Both the position numbers and the translations under genes were made by a program. From Prinia subflava (lineage: Eukaryota; Chordata; Aves; Passeriformes; Cisticolidae): a stretch of 64,000 nt of DNA. The stretch spans positions 14,303,098 through 14,367,097 of the forward strand of contig NC_086251.1 of assembly GCF_021018805.1 (NCBI RefSeq). Direction: 5' to 3'. The first letter of the stretch is position 1, and each line of letters starts with the position of its first letter. The notes under the pieces were generated by a model. The model worked only from the letters and a program-made list of their open reading frames with translations. It did not search any database and was not told the DNA's origin. Positions 12,001 through 24,500 of the stretch are shown here, in pieces.

Positions 12001-14520
12001 TTCATTTCAGCACAATGGAATGAAACAGTGGACAAAAGGGCGCTTCCCGCTGGGGAGAGGTTAGAAAGGCTGGGGAGATGGTTCCAGACCAAAATCCTCT
12101 TGCTACCCTCTGACTCAAAGATTCAGTCTCCAGCACATTCCCCATGGAAGCGCAGCAGGGGAAAATGACCCAGACGGGGAGGGCACTGGGGAGTGAGAGC
12201 CACTTCTCCTCAAACAGCTCTGTGGTGCAGAAAAATGGAAGGCCATGAATCCTGGTATTAATCCTCTATTTTTTTTTATTTTACTGAGAGTGAGGGTTTA
12301 AAAACCTAAAGGGAAAGGCAGATTTTTGGCTTGTACAATTCATGACAACTCAAGGCAACAGCAGTTTTCATCCACAGTGCTTGAAGAGCAGAACTGTACC
12401 TTTCACAATACACATAGGAGAGGGAAAAATGCACCCTGAACTTTAATCTCTTAAATCTCTTAAAGATAAATCAGATTCCATCTCATCTTTCCCCACCAAG
12501 CAGTGAAATAGCTTATACTTTAACTCTGATTTGCAATCCAGCCCAAAAGAGGGAATAACTCTTCACAGAGCAGAAGAGAGTTGAGAAATTTCAACATGCA
12601 ATACCAAGGAAAGACAGTCACCAATGTTCAGCACTGAATCTGCCACAGGATTTCATTGCTTTATTGTGTTATGAAAAATAGTGACTTTTTCTATTTACTT
12701 CCAGCATGCCACTCTTCATGGGAATAGACCTGCATGTCATACCATACAGATCTACAATGGATTTATGCTGCACTATAACAATTCCTTTCATTACATTCTA
12801 TTATTTTCCTAGCAATTCCATTATTCCTAGCACTTGCATTTTGATCTCCACTGAGCATTGCTCTAACCATACCACAGAACCTTCTTATTACACATTCACA
12901 ATCTGAGCAAAAAGAGAAATAGTTTAAAAAAGCCAAGGCTGCCTTTTCTTCAAGGCAAGTCAGTTTACACTATTGACAAATCATTTACTGCTTCACCACC
13001 CAGCTACTGAATATTACAAGATACTCTGCAGATAGGAAGCAAAAGGTTTTCTTTCCATGTTGTTCCTCTAAGCAATTCCTTAATTCTAAGTCATTGGCAA
13101 ACTTTCTCACATCATTTTCTGCCCCCATTTGGGAATTTCATGGTAACGTTGAAGCACAGAGGCCTGGTATAATTCCTAGGAAATACCACTGCTGACTCCC
13201 CCTGCCATTAGTCCAAGGTTTATAAAAAATAATAGCAAATAAACTTCCACAAACCCCTAAACATCACAAGAATAAGCCTCCCATGCTGACTGCCCCTTTT
13301 TGCCCATCTGTAACTGGGTGATAATCACATGCATATAGATATGACAAGAAAGAAGCTGCCATAATTTTAAAAGACATTTTTAAAAATTACTACCATGATC
13401 TCGTAAATACCTGGTGGATAGTTAGCCTCTGCCAAAAATTCAGATGCTACTTATCTGTTTTGTGATGACAGGGGCATTTATAAACTGCAGATAAGCTGAA
13501 AAAAATTTGGTTTGCAGGAGAAATCAAATAAAAACTTTTTCAGGAATCAAGTGCTACATTCTACTTTAATGAGATCTTCATGTTATTTCTTGTTGCATGT
13601 GGGATTTGTGTGACATATGTGCACTGTATGTCTGTTACCACAAACCTTTTTGTTCTACTTCTAAAAAACATTGCCATAACTGGAAATGAGAAGCCAAAAA
13701 ATTGCTGTGATAGATTTCCTGCTACAACCACAGCAGTACCCTACCTTTTACTTCCTGGGTTTTTTACTGTTTGTTATTAATGTTATTATGCATTTTCAAT
13801 GCACCCTCTCTTCAGTTTAAAATTCCAAAATTGATCATAACAACTTAGTTGTCTTACCACCTTCTTACACAAGGTATCATTACTCTTCTGCCTTCTTTTT
13901 GTGACTTTTCCATGTATCTTCAATCTGAAATTATCTTCGTGTCCTGTACCATTATTAATACTTTTCTACACCTTCAGAACAGTTTTCCCTCAACTTTATT
14001 CTTTACTTCTAAATATATTATGGGTCCCAACTCAGTTCTAACTCTTAAGTATTTAGGAGGGAACATCATGCCTGTTTCTCTGAACACATTTCCTTCTGTG
14101 TTTTTAAAGCAAAATTGTCAGGCACAATTTGCTCTGGCGAAGGCAGGTTTGGGCACCATCAATCAACTCCTTATTTTCCATGTGCCTTAGTACAGTTTAA
14201 GAATTACCCTTGGAGGGGTCATTGACACAGCCCCAGAAAGCTGGGGATGCACCTATCCAGAGGCTTTCCACCTTTCAGTTAAAGGAGTTTCCAGCCTGAC
14301 ATGAAATAACCACGTAACTATTTGGAGAGAGAAAAATAAGTAGCACAACTAACTAGGCTATGGTACTTATCAGCTTATGACTGAGAGGGTCAAAACAACC
14401 CTGAAACAGTCAAAGCTATGATGGAAATCTCCTCTCCCAAGTATCAGCCTTGACAACAGCATGGGGCCTGTGAGAAGAAAACAGAAATCAGTATCTTTCA
14501 GCCATTGTCTATTTGTTTCT
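9021..14520. other. Intergenic DNA, nothing identified
   Basis: No coding exon, RNA gene or recognisable repeat, apart from short homopolymers such as a T run near 9679-9692. Open frames up to 113 codons (for example 13849-14190) have no recognisable domain and lie in AT-rich DNA where such frames are expected by chance. Confidence 0.45.
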
Positions 14521-14523
14521 ACA

Positions 14524-14735
14524 AAATCATAGAATAAAAAAACACTTCCACATTCTTTCAAATCCAAATTGACCTTCCTCCAGTTTAAAAACAATATCCC
14601 TTGTGCTATGACTACCTGTACTTGTAAAAAGTCCCTCCTCAGCTTTCCTGTAGGCCCTTTAGGCACTGGAAGGTGCTCTAAGGTCTCCGTGGAGCCTTCT
14701 CCAGGCTGAACAATCCCAGCCATCTGAGAGGAGAA
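14524..14735 (-). mobile_element. CR1 LINE fragment, antisense
   Basis: The plus strand starts 'aaatcatagaat' and continues with 'cagtttaaaaacaatatccc', 'cttgtaaaaagtccctcctc' and 'ccttctccaggctgaacaat'. These are the reverse complements of successive CR1 3' blocks. A short stretch near the start appears deleted or diverged. The minus-strand 117-codon frame overlapping it is not a gene. Confidence 0.8.
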
Positions 14736-15067
14736 AGCTAGCTGGAAAACAGTTGCAGCTCCAGGAAAACCAACTCACAGCTGCCCTGATCCTCACTGCA
14801 CCCACCCTCTGCCTGGCCATGCTGCACTGGCCATGAACATGTGCACCACACCAACCCTTTGCACACCTGCACTGCAGTGGCCATGTGTGCTTGTTGAAAA
14901 TGACATACATTTTCTAATTAATTTTTAATTAATTGTTTTAATCACTCATAATCAGCATATTAATTATGAGCAGCGCTAGTCTTAAATCACTTTTAGCCAG
15001 CACATGACCCTGATATGTTTCATTGAACCAGACCTGGGAAGAGCGAAGGGTTGTTGAGATTGGATAC

Positions 15068-15225
15068 AATCCCAGAATCACCAAATAAGCTGAGTTGGAA
15101 GGGATCCACAAGGATCACGGAGTCCAACTCCTGGCCCTGCGCAGCACCACCCCCAGGAGCCACACCGTGTGCCTGAGAGCATTGTCCAATGCTTCTTGAA
15201 CTCTGCCAGGCTCATGCTGAGACCA
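15068..15225 (-). mobile_element. CR1-like LINE fragment, antisense
   Basis: The plus strand carries 'cccagaatcaccaaataagc', then 'gttggaagggatccacaagg' and 'gagtccaactcctggccctg'. This resembles the reverse complement of a CR1 subfamily 3' end different from the one at 7026. It is about 155 bases long and ends without a clear border. Confidence 0.7.
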
Positions 15226-15439
15226 GAACACTATTTATAGACTACACAGATATTTTGTAGAAAGCAGAGCATAAAGAGAAAGCTAACAAGGACTCACTAT
15301 ATGTGTGTTGGAAAGTCCCTAATGGAGGAAAAAGATACTAAAAAGACTAAAAATTTGACTATTTAGCATTAACAGCAAGAAATCAATACCCAGTAGAGGA
15401 CAGAATACTAATGAAGGATGTGTCCTGCTGAACACAAGG

Positions 15440-15600
15440 CACATTGCACAGGAGTCCCATTCTCCTGTCCATGCCTAACCCACTTGGATACCGTGGGGGG
15501 CTGTGTCCCAGGCCTTGCCAAAGTCACAGTGAATGGCTGTCACTGCCCTTCCCTTGACCCACGAGGACACTCCCCCCTCCAGACAAAGGCTCATGTCGGT
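15440..15600 (-). mobile_element. Possible older CR1 interior fragment
   Basis: The phrases 'ggccttgccaaagtcacagt' and 'cactgcccttcccttgaccc' resemble the antisense of a CR1 segment that lies upstream of the 3' end. Divergence is high and the borders are unclear. The 80-140-codon frames on both strands from 15418 to 16040 have no recognisable domain. Confidence 0.35.
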
Positions 15601-16900
15601 CCCACCACAGCTTGTCCTTGCAGACGATGTCACCTAGTCCTTCTCGTGCCTCCAAGCCACCTTCTGGCAATTGTCTGAGAAGGACAGGTTCTTCCTGGAA
15701 ACTTGTGGGAAGGCTCTCACACAGGAGCCTCTGGTTCTTCCTACAAAGCAGGAACAGGCAAACAAGGAGGCCACAAAAGCAGAGAGCAGCTTTGTTCTTC
15801 ATCCAACACTTGGCATGTTGTTGCTGTAGTCTTGTTGAGGGGACCCCCAGGATGAGGAGGCTCCTGAGGGGAGGTGGAGGACAGTCCCTGTGCCCAAGGA
15901 ACAGCCCTCCTTGCAAGCAGCACCAGAGCAAGCCCCAGGAGAGGGGCCCTCAGCCCCCATCAGCCTTCTCCCACATCTGCGCACAAATTAGAAAAGAATG
16001 CTACGTCACCACAAAACTCTGCTTCCAAAGAGAACTTTAGTGTAGGAAAACGCTTTTCTAAGCTGGAGCAGTACCTCTGTGAGAGAAAGGGAAAGCTCCA
16101 AGTAGTGTCAGGCCCATTACTTTAACAGCTTTGTAACCACAGATGTCACCATAGACAGTTTACATCCCCATTTTATTTTCATAACCCAGAAGCTACAGTT
16201 TCAACCACCACTCTGCCCTCATTATAATTAACCCTCACCCTCGTGGCAGTTTTGAGTTTCTTCCCTAAGCTGAGCAAATCTCGCAATAATTTATTTCTAT
16301 CTCTGATTTGTATAAACTATTGCAATAGTTTCTTAAAAAAGAAAAAAATCTCAAGCCTTAACTTGTACCTACTTATCTTGTAAACCAGAATGACAGAAAC
16401 ACAATACACAGTGATCAAAGCTTTTCAATTATCTGTACATGTCAGTACATCTCTTTAAACAGTATAGGCCGACAGTATTGAGACATCGTAAGAGATTACA
16501 ATTAGAATTTACACTTATTACAGAAATCCAGAAATTCCCATTTTATAGGAAATGCTGTAACAGCTAGTATTTACCTATCCACTAAAAATAACTTGTGTTT
16601 TCTGAGGCCTTTCAGTGCTGAATAAACGCTTAAAGCACACAGAAAATAATTGCCAAAAATCCACCAGGTAGCACACCTTGAAACCAATGGGGAATGGAAA
16701 TCCACAAATCAAACCCCGAGCTTACACCAAGCCTTAACAAATGCGAAGGTCGAGTATGATTTCCTAAACTGTTCTATCTGCACGGCTGTCAAGACTTTTG
16801 TCCTTTGAGAAGGGAAAACCAGGTCTGAACACGGCTAAGGCTCAAATGAGTGAAAAGAATTAGGAAAAAAGAAGGAGCAGGCCTGGGGAAGGATACCTGG
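15601..16900. other. Intergenic DNA upstream of the CpG island
   Basis: No gene is supported. Composition shifts from moderately GC-rich (to about 15970) to AT-rich (16100-16800) before rising into the CpG island. Conserved regulatory sites for NUCB2 could lie here but cannot be recognised from one sequence. Confidence 0.4.
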
Positions 16901-17036
16901 GAACACATTTTCAAATTCCCACACGGCAGCTCACGAGCGGACACAGGGCAGTGCCCGGCGCAGCGAAAAGCTGGGCACAAAAGCGCTGGGGACGAGGACC
17001 GAGGTGTCGCTCGAGGCACAGGGGACCCTAGCCCAA

Positions 17037-17088
17037 AGCGGCACCGAGCCCAAGGCGGCACCGAGCCCAAGGCGGCACCGAGCCCACA
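17037..17088. repeat. 17-bp tandem repeat, three copies
   Basis: Three near-identical copies of a unit reading 'gcggcaccgagcccaag' lie at the upstream edge of the NUCB2 CpG island. Confidence 0.85.
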
Positions 17089-17110
17089 GAACAGAGCGTC
17101 CCGGCAGTGC

Positions 17111-17210
17111 CTCCCTCACGCCGCGCGTTCCTCACGCCGTGTCGCGCCTCCCTCACGCCGTGTCGCGACTCCCTCACGCCGTGTCGCGCCTCCCTCACGC
17201 CGTGTCCCGC
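17111..17210. repeat. 21-bp tandem repeat in the NUCB2 CpG island
   Basis: Units of the type 'ctccctcacgccgtgtcgcg' + c/a repeat at 17148, 17169 and 17190. Two shorter, diverged copies (19 and 18 bases) lie at 17111 and 17130. Each full unit carries three to four CpG dinucleotides. The array sits about 130 bases before the first CCAAT box. Confidence 0.9.
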
Positions 17211-17459
17211 CCCGCTCACTTCGCGTCCCGCCCCCCGCCCCGCCGGTGACGCCAGCGGCGCGCGCGGGCCCCGCCCCGCGGAGCCGCCACGTTCCCCGCT
17301 CGGCTGCGCGCGCGTCACGGCGGGGCGGGGCCCGCGCCGCCCAATCGGAGCGCTCCGCGACGGCCGCCGCGGGTCGGCCCGGGCCAATGGGCGCTCGCCG
17401 GGGGGCGGGCGCTGTGCCCATGGCAACGGGCGCGGGGCCGCCGCGGGGCTGTCGCACCG

Positions 17460-17594
17460 AGCCGCGCCGAGCCCAGCCGAAGCCGCAGCGCCGCCGCAGC
17501 GCGCCCGCCGGAGCCCCCGCCGCGTAGCCGCCGTCAGCGCGCACCTCGTCCTTACGAAGCAGCGGCTCCTCTCCTGCCGCAGCGGGACCCAAAG
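17460..17594 (+). other. NUCB2: Probable NUCB2 noncoding first exon
   Basis: The NUCB2 initiator ATG sits directly after a splice acceptor at 27733-27734, so at least one upstream 5' UTR exon must exist. The best candidate is the CpG-island segment ending 'gggacccaaag' with a GT donor at 17595. The donor (gtagcg) is not a strong consensus, the 5' border is a guess, and other donors or a second UTR exon in the 10-kb intron cannot be excluded. Confidence 0.35.
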
Positions 17595-18059
17595 GTAGCG
17601 CCGCCCGTCCCAGTGCCCCCGGCGGCGGGGCGGAGGCCTGGCGGCGGGGCAGCCGCTGTCAGGGTCGCGGGGGGACGCGACGCTCCCGCCGGCCAGGCTG
17701 GGACGCGGGGGGTGGCGGTGGAATCGCGGGGTCGGGGCTGCCGGGCGTGCGGGGCGGGAGCGGGGCGCAGCTGAAGTTTTCCCGGAGCGCCCTGGCGCCC
17801 GCCGGGAAGGCGGCTCCAGCTGTGGGGGTGTGTGTGTCCGTGTGCCCCCGGCTCCTCCGTGCGTCCCCCCGGCCCCCGGCCGGCCCGGGAGGCGGCGGGA
17901 GCTGCAGAGCGCCAGCAGAAATGAAAGCAGAGCTGGCAGCGGCGGCAGCTGCAGCGGCAGAAATGTAGTGGCTCGTAATTGCACGACCGCAGGGAAAACT
18001 TGGGCAGGAGGCTCGACGGGTTTCACTAGGAAGGGCACAGCGCTTCAGCATTACTGCCG

Positions 18060-18590
18060 TAAAGTCAAAGAACGGTTTGGGTTGGAAGAGACCTTAAAGA
18101 TCATCCGGTTCCAACCCCGTGCCATGGGCAGGGACACCTTCCACTACACCAGGCTGCTCAGAGCCCCATCCAGCCTGGCCTTAAACACTGCCAGGATGGG
18201 GCACCCACAATTTTTCTGGGCAACTTGCTCCAGTGCCTCACCACCCTCACAGTAAAGAATTTTTTCCTGATATCTAGTCTGAACCTACTCTCTTTCAGTT
18301 TGAAGCCATTCCCTCTTGTACTGGCACTACATGCGCTTTTAAATAGTCTCTCTTCATCTTTCCTGGAGGCTGCCTTCAGGTAGTGAAAAGCTGCAATTAG
18401 GTCACCCTGAAGCCTTCTCTTTTCCAAGCTGAACAATCCCATCTCCCCCAGCCTTTCCTTTCAGGAGAGGTGGTCTATCCTCTGATCAGCTTGGTGGCCT
18501 GCTCTGGACTGACTCCAGCCGATCGCTGTCCCTCCTGTGCTGGGGTCCCCAGGGCTGAGCACATCTCTTACTGTGCTCTCAGTCCGGTAC
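18060..18590 (-). mobile_element. CR1 LINE fragment in NUCB2 intron 1, antisense
   Basis: A long, fairly intact CR1 3' region read on the minus strand. The plus strand gives 'ggtttgggttggaagagacc', 'catgggcagggacaccttcc', 'tcaccaccctcacagtaaag', 'ttctcttttccaagctgaac' and 'tggtctatcctctgatcagc' in the expected order. It lies just downstream of the CpG island. The 141-codon plus frame and 94-codon minus frame across it are by-products. Confidence 0.92.
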
Positions 18591-21500
18591 CGCGGGAGGA
18601 GCTCGGGAAGGTACTCCAGTGCCAGTACTCCAGTGCTTGGCAAAGTACTCCAGTGGAAAAGGTAGAGAGGTAACATTTTTTGCTGAAGTGAAAATGGCTA
18701 AGGCTTTCAAAAGAGTTTGCATTTGGCAACACTGTTTAGTAAGCCTGTAGGAGAAGAAAGCCTCCGTTGTTTGACTAACGAGTATTTGCTAAGGAAAGAT
18801 AACATCCAGTAGTTTCAACATGAGACCATCACAGTATCAAAAGTGAAGTGCCTGTGCACCCATGATATCAAGTTCAATGTGGAGGTTTGTTTTGTTTGGG
18901 GGTTTTTTGTCATTTTGTTTTCTCTCACTTTCAAGACAAGCCCTGTAGCTGACTCGATAATGGTGCACCTCTGCTCTGAGTTCTGAAGTGACTGTCCCTC
19001 TCGACCAAATAGAGCAGCACAGGAAAGATTCCTACTGTAAAGACTGGATAGGAGCCACTCAAAGACTTTGAAACCAGGTTTTGTTGTAATCTTTGTAGAC
19101 CTCTGCCTAAAACTCACAGGAAGTTTATGGGGGAAGCCCACATTGCTGTGAGCACTGTTATGTTTCTTACTGTCATTTACTGTCATTACACAGTGATCTA
19201 CAGTCACAGTGCTGCATCCACCATGGGCCACAGATTACTAACCTGGTTACCTACAGTACCTCCTAACTGTCATCATCTATTTTCCCTCTTGCTTGCCTCT
19301 GTAATCTCTAGGGTGGTAGCAGTATTTTGTTTCAGAATAAGAAAGATAATTATGTTAAAAAACTCCATAGGTTTAAACAAATGGTGTAGATGTAGAGCAA
19401 TGTGAATCTCATTCACTTCTAGCCAAGACATTTAACATAAGCAAAGAAAATGGGGAAATAAAATTTGAAATTAGTATTGCCTGTTGGGTCTGCTTAAAAC
19501 TTACATTAGCAGCTGGATGCAAAGACATCTGTTATAAGTTTGTTATAACACTGCCTGAGATACTGTTATTTGTTGTCTGAAATTATATTCAGAAAATCAC
19601 ACTGGGCAAATAAAACCAAGTAACAACAACAACAGTAATTATTTTTTAATAATACTAAGGCAAAGTTTGCATACCTTGGCTGTGCAGTACTGCTAGTACT
19701 GCTGACGTAAACTTTCTGTTCATATAAGTCAAATTAAATATTTTCTGTCAAAAACTGCCCCCCCATACATACTTAACTGAAATTGCAGTCATGAAAGTGG
19801 AGAGCAGTAGTTCTCTGAGGTAATAAAAAACGTAAAATATATTGACTTAAATGTCAGAGGTGTGGAAATATTGATGCAATCGTTTTAGAGCTGTGCTGAC
19901 TAAACAAATGCGCTTTACATAAGAAAGATAAAATCATTTACTGTTTGAAGCCACTATCAGGGCTTCCTATGATTTGAGCTCCTGTGTGGAGGTATTTGAT
20001 CTAGTGAGGTATTGTGCTCTCAGTATTGATTGCTCAGTAAGCAGAAAAGATTTCACTGAAATTCCTGTCAGATATGTAGCAGACATGAGCCTTTTCGATA
20101 GGGGTGTGCTTTTATGTAGATAAAGTCAGGACCAGGTCCTAATGCTAAACAGAATGAAATCAGATTGAAGTAATTTCAATTGTTTCTGCTCTTCCATATG
20201 TGTATGATTTGACAGATGGAAGAGCAAAAGAAACTGTATTTCATGAAAACAGTTGTAAATATTATTCTTCATCATAGGTAATTCAAGAGTTTTCATGACT
20301 GCATTTCTCCTGCTAGTCTTTATAAAACTAGAATCAACATCCCCTGTTGATGTGTGTTTTTGTTTGTAAGCAAGTAAAAATGGGAATTAGCAAATTGTGA
20401 ATGTAAATTTCCTTAAGCAGCCATCTTTAAGTGCCTAAATATTTTTGAATCTGGTTCCACATCGTTGGATCTAGATTTATTCTGGATAACTATTTTGTAT
20501 TTTTTTTCAAAGGGGGAAAAAGGTACTTTGGACTCTTGGGGCATTCAGCGCTTACTTTAGCATCATCACTTGTTGTTGACTATAGCAAAATGCATATTTT
20601 TAAAATAATTGAAATAGCTTTGGATTTGAGTTCGAGTTTGAGCTAATTCATTGTTCACGTGTAGGAGCCCATTTGAGGTTGTTTTTTACATCAGCACTGC
20701 CAAAATTGCCATTCCCATTCATGAAAAATGAATTTATGAGACTCCAAGTGTACTGCTGTATTATGTTCTGTGTGGGAACTGAAATTAGAGTGCAGGAAGC
20801 TATAGTTGTAGCAGTATTTTTTTTAAGTTCCTTTTGAAGTTGTTAAGATTTTTATCAAGTATACATTGAATTCAGTACAAGTTTTTGCTTGACTATTGGC
20901 TTCATAAATCTTTTTCTGTGGCAACCTTGTTGGAAAGAATTAATAAAACCAAGCAAGTTGCTTTGAAAAACAAGGCTAATATTTCAACATTCTTCTGTTA
21001 GTAAGGTAGCTTTGTAGACAGTGCTATCTATTTTTTTGAAGCAAGGGTAGGGAAATTCCTTGGAGGCAGGTAATATTATAAATATGTGTATGTATTTGTG
21101 TGTGTGCACACAAGTTTTTAAATGGTGAACCATCAACATTGCAACAAGAAGAAAAGTTTTCAGACTTCACTTAGGACAGAGCTAAGCACATGTAACATCA
21201 GCCATACAATTTGCTTCTATGCTATCTTTCTTTCTGGACATAGTTGTGTTGTTTTGTGATACTATCCTATACTGTATGTGGTTTGAACATAAAATTGCTC
21301 TTTCCCACTCGAGCATTCATAGTTTGTGTTGCTATTGGATGACTCATTTAATAAAACAGCTGAAGTGCATTTTTTAAAAGGAGGTTCTTTCAGCAAATGT
21401 TGTACTAGGCACAGTTGAGGCATGCTGTGTTTTCTGGGAAGCTGAAAAAAGCAGCTGTTCCATCAGCCAGCTTTTAGTTGTAAAGAGAATTAAGCAGCTT

Positions 21501-24500
21501 GAGTGCAGCGAAAATGTAACAAATACAACTCAAAAGAATTTAAGTCAAGTAAACAGGATAGGAAAAAAGGGTTCTGCTGCCTTTATGTACTTAAATAATA
21601 CTGTTTAATAAAGAACTATTTCCATGCAAGATTAAAATGCTTCTTGAAAAAATAAGGAAGGTCTCCTGGTGCAGAGAACTGAGTGGGATGTGCTCTAACA
21701 AAAGATTAGGACAGCGTGACCAATGTGAAACCTGTTGGATATTGGCCAGGGAAAAAAAGCAACATCTGAATCATGGGGTTAGTGAACAGCATTGACATAA
21801 GAGAAAAGAAAAATACTTGAAGGATAATGAAACTTTTTATATATATAATTATATAGCAATAATAGCTGGTTTATAATAGTTATTAGCTTGCACTTTAACT
21901 TCTAAAAGGATCAGGTTTCATTTGGGAAGGGAAGGCTGCAGGTGTTTTTGTGTTTTGAATGTTAACTACTGCAGCTTGTAACCATTTCCCTTTGCATGTC
22001 ATTTCGTGCTCGTGCCTTCAAGGAGCAAACCCCGTGTAGAGGGCTGGTGACCAAGTGAAGAGATACCCTCACCAAAACCAGAGGTTTATAGCTTAACAGA
22101 GTGAGTGCAAACAGGTTTTTCCACTTGCTTCTCAAAACTGCTGCCACATGTCAGCTGTGCTTATGCCAGATTAATTCATTGGACAAACAGTGTGAAGAAA
22201 ATGCATTAACTGTTGATTCATACGTTGCTTAAGGTATGATAGCTTAGGGTGTCTGTGCAGCAAGTGCTCCTGAAAAACTGGGGGAAACTAACACTGGTGT
22301 TTCCAGAGTATGGCAGAAGAATAATCTCTTTCTGCCCAATTTCAAATATTTAATGTAGTTTTTTTAGGGTTCTATAAGTGGATCAGTTTATAGATTTGCA
22401 AATAAATTTTAAAGAAATGGAAAAAGCCCATAGAGAGAAACATTTCCTGTTTAACCTGTGCTACATGGACAGGTATATTGCTGTTTCAGAGTGGCGGGAA
22501 CAGATTGAGGATGCTAGGTGACTGGAGCAGACTGATGAGGGAATACTTTACATCTTATTCTAATACTGAGGGCGGAATAGTCTTAGAAAAATCAAATCAG
22601 TATATATTTTATCTATTTCTTGGCTTTTTTCTTTTTAATTCAGCACTGCCTGTGAAGATTGTTCATTTCTCCAGTGTTCAGCATAAAAATAGAAAGGCCC
22701 CTTACAGTCGTGACTGTAGAGAACATGACTGTTATCCTGCACATCTGCACTGTGTCTCACACAGGTTTAATTACTTCCATATCAGATAGAGCAGGAGTAT
22801 GTGAAATTTGTGAATTGGTGGGTTTATTTGTGTATTATGTGAGTCCAGATTTATGTTTTCATTGCCTATCATGGTGCACATGGGTTTGGCAAGTACAAAT
22901 GTGTGATGTGACATTTACAATGTTGTGCTGTCTTGCATCATAACCATCCACTGAGCTTCTGCATGTGCAGACACTGTATCCTGATATCACTAGATTGCTT
23001 TGCCTATCTCAGTTTTAGAAACTTTGACATGGGGTGTTACTTCTTTAAAAATACTTGTACTTTGCTGGGAGGGTGATGGAGATGTCAGTACCTGCATGAT
23101 GGTGTTTTCTGGGCAATGGATGCTACGTTAATGAAAAGTAATTTTTGGGTTCGTATTATGGCAGCTGTATAAAATAGGTATTTAGCAGTTTGTGTTACTG
23201 TTCTGGAACAAACTTCAGAAGTAGCATTTTAAAAATGCTCTCAAAGCCTTTAGCTCTTCATAATTCAACTTCAAATTCAATCCTGTTTCACTGATGTTGA
23301 TAGGAATTTGTGATTAACAAATAATCAAGATTGCTGGCAGGCAGCCTGCAGCTTTCTTTTCCAGTTGTATTTTTCTGTTCATACAAGTACATTGGTGACT
23401 CTGTTTTTTGCTCACTGTCTTATTCTCTTGGCTCTTGCTCTGTTTTTTGAAATACTTGGAGAAGATATTTTTCCCTGAAAGCTTAGGATGTTGGCTTTGT
23501 TTATGAACTACAGTATTTGTCAGTTCTAGAGCACTACTTTTATGATTAGTTCTCTTTATGTACTAGAAGTGTGACTGTTTGTTTATCCCTCCTGTAAAGA
23601 TAAGATTGATTTCTGGTACCAGCAGATTACAGTTGTGCTACCTTTGCATCTAGATGGGCTACGTATCTTTAACTAAAATCACTTAATTTCCAGATGACAA
23701 TTATGACATTACCTCTGTCTGTCTTTGAGAAAGTAGTCAGCTGGGCAAATCCATAACAGTTTATATTTCTATTAAAGCTTATAGAAGTAGGAAGAATAAT
23801 AATAATTATTATATGCCACATGACATGGCAGGAGGGTGTATGCTGTGCATTGTGCACTGCTGATGGCAGTGAGCAAAGTGACACTGCTCCTCTTCTGCAG
23901 CACCCTCTGTGATTGCTCACGTGGTGGCTCTAATACAGAGGAAAGCCACATTCCTGGGTCAGACACATGCATGCACTAAACGCCTGGAAAACCCATCCAG
24001 GAATGGCTTTTCAAAAGTCCAGAACTCTTAAAAGCAGCTGGTAGCAGGCTGAGAGTGGAATGAACTGCTTGGTGGAACACAAAGGGGAACCCCACTTTTC
24101 TTCTCATCTAGCCTTTTCTCACTCTTCCCTATAGCTGAATTTGAGAATTGTGCTGAGTTTTTCTGGCGGGTGATTAATGTTAGATTTTGCAATGGGCCTG
24201 GGTTTCTCTCCTAATACACGTCAGAGTAGAAGGTGCTCAGTGACTCAGGTGTGACTGGCACGCTCTGAAGGTTGACTCATTCTTAGTCACATCTTTTCTT
24301 AAGGAAATTTTGATGAGTATAGTCTTGGACTAGTAGATACCTAAATACAGAAACTCTGTCTTCACTAGGTAATTGTTTTTTGTTCTAATAAATGTATTTC
24401 CAATTTACTTGTTACATCACAATTGGGTTCCTCAGAATACTGGGGGAAATGCTGTGTTAAGCACAGTTGTCTGTAAAGTCAGCTGTGATGATAGAGATAA

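Larger units (their letters stand above)
16920..17965 (+). promoter_or_regulatory. NUCB2: CpG-island promoter of NUCB2 (probable)
   Basis: About 1 kb is very GC-rich with dense CpG, the only such block between the left edge and 45.9 kb, and it lies upstream of the NUCB2 coding exons. Promoter-type motifs are visible: CCAAT at 17341-17345 and 17384-17388, a GC box (ggggcgggg) at about 17321-17330, and TGACG/CGTCA half-sites near 17246 and 17313. No TATA box is obvious, which fits a housekeeping CpG promoter. Transcription probably starts around 17400-17480, but no start can be read from the sequence. Confidence 0.7.

Noticed and set aside
14895..14975. AT-rich inverted repeats such as ctcataat/attatgag
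   Set aside because: Short AT palindromes of this size are expected by chance in AT-rich intergenic DNA.
17028..18038. A 336-codon minus-strand frame and a 225-codon plus frame in the NUCB2 CpG island
   Set aside because: GC-rich DNA is poor in stop codons; the frames cover promoter tandem repeats, have Arg/Pro/Ala-biased composition and no domain.
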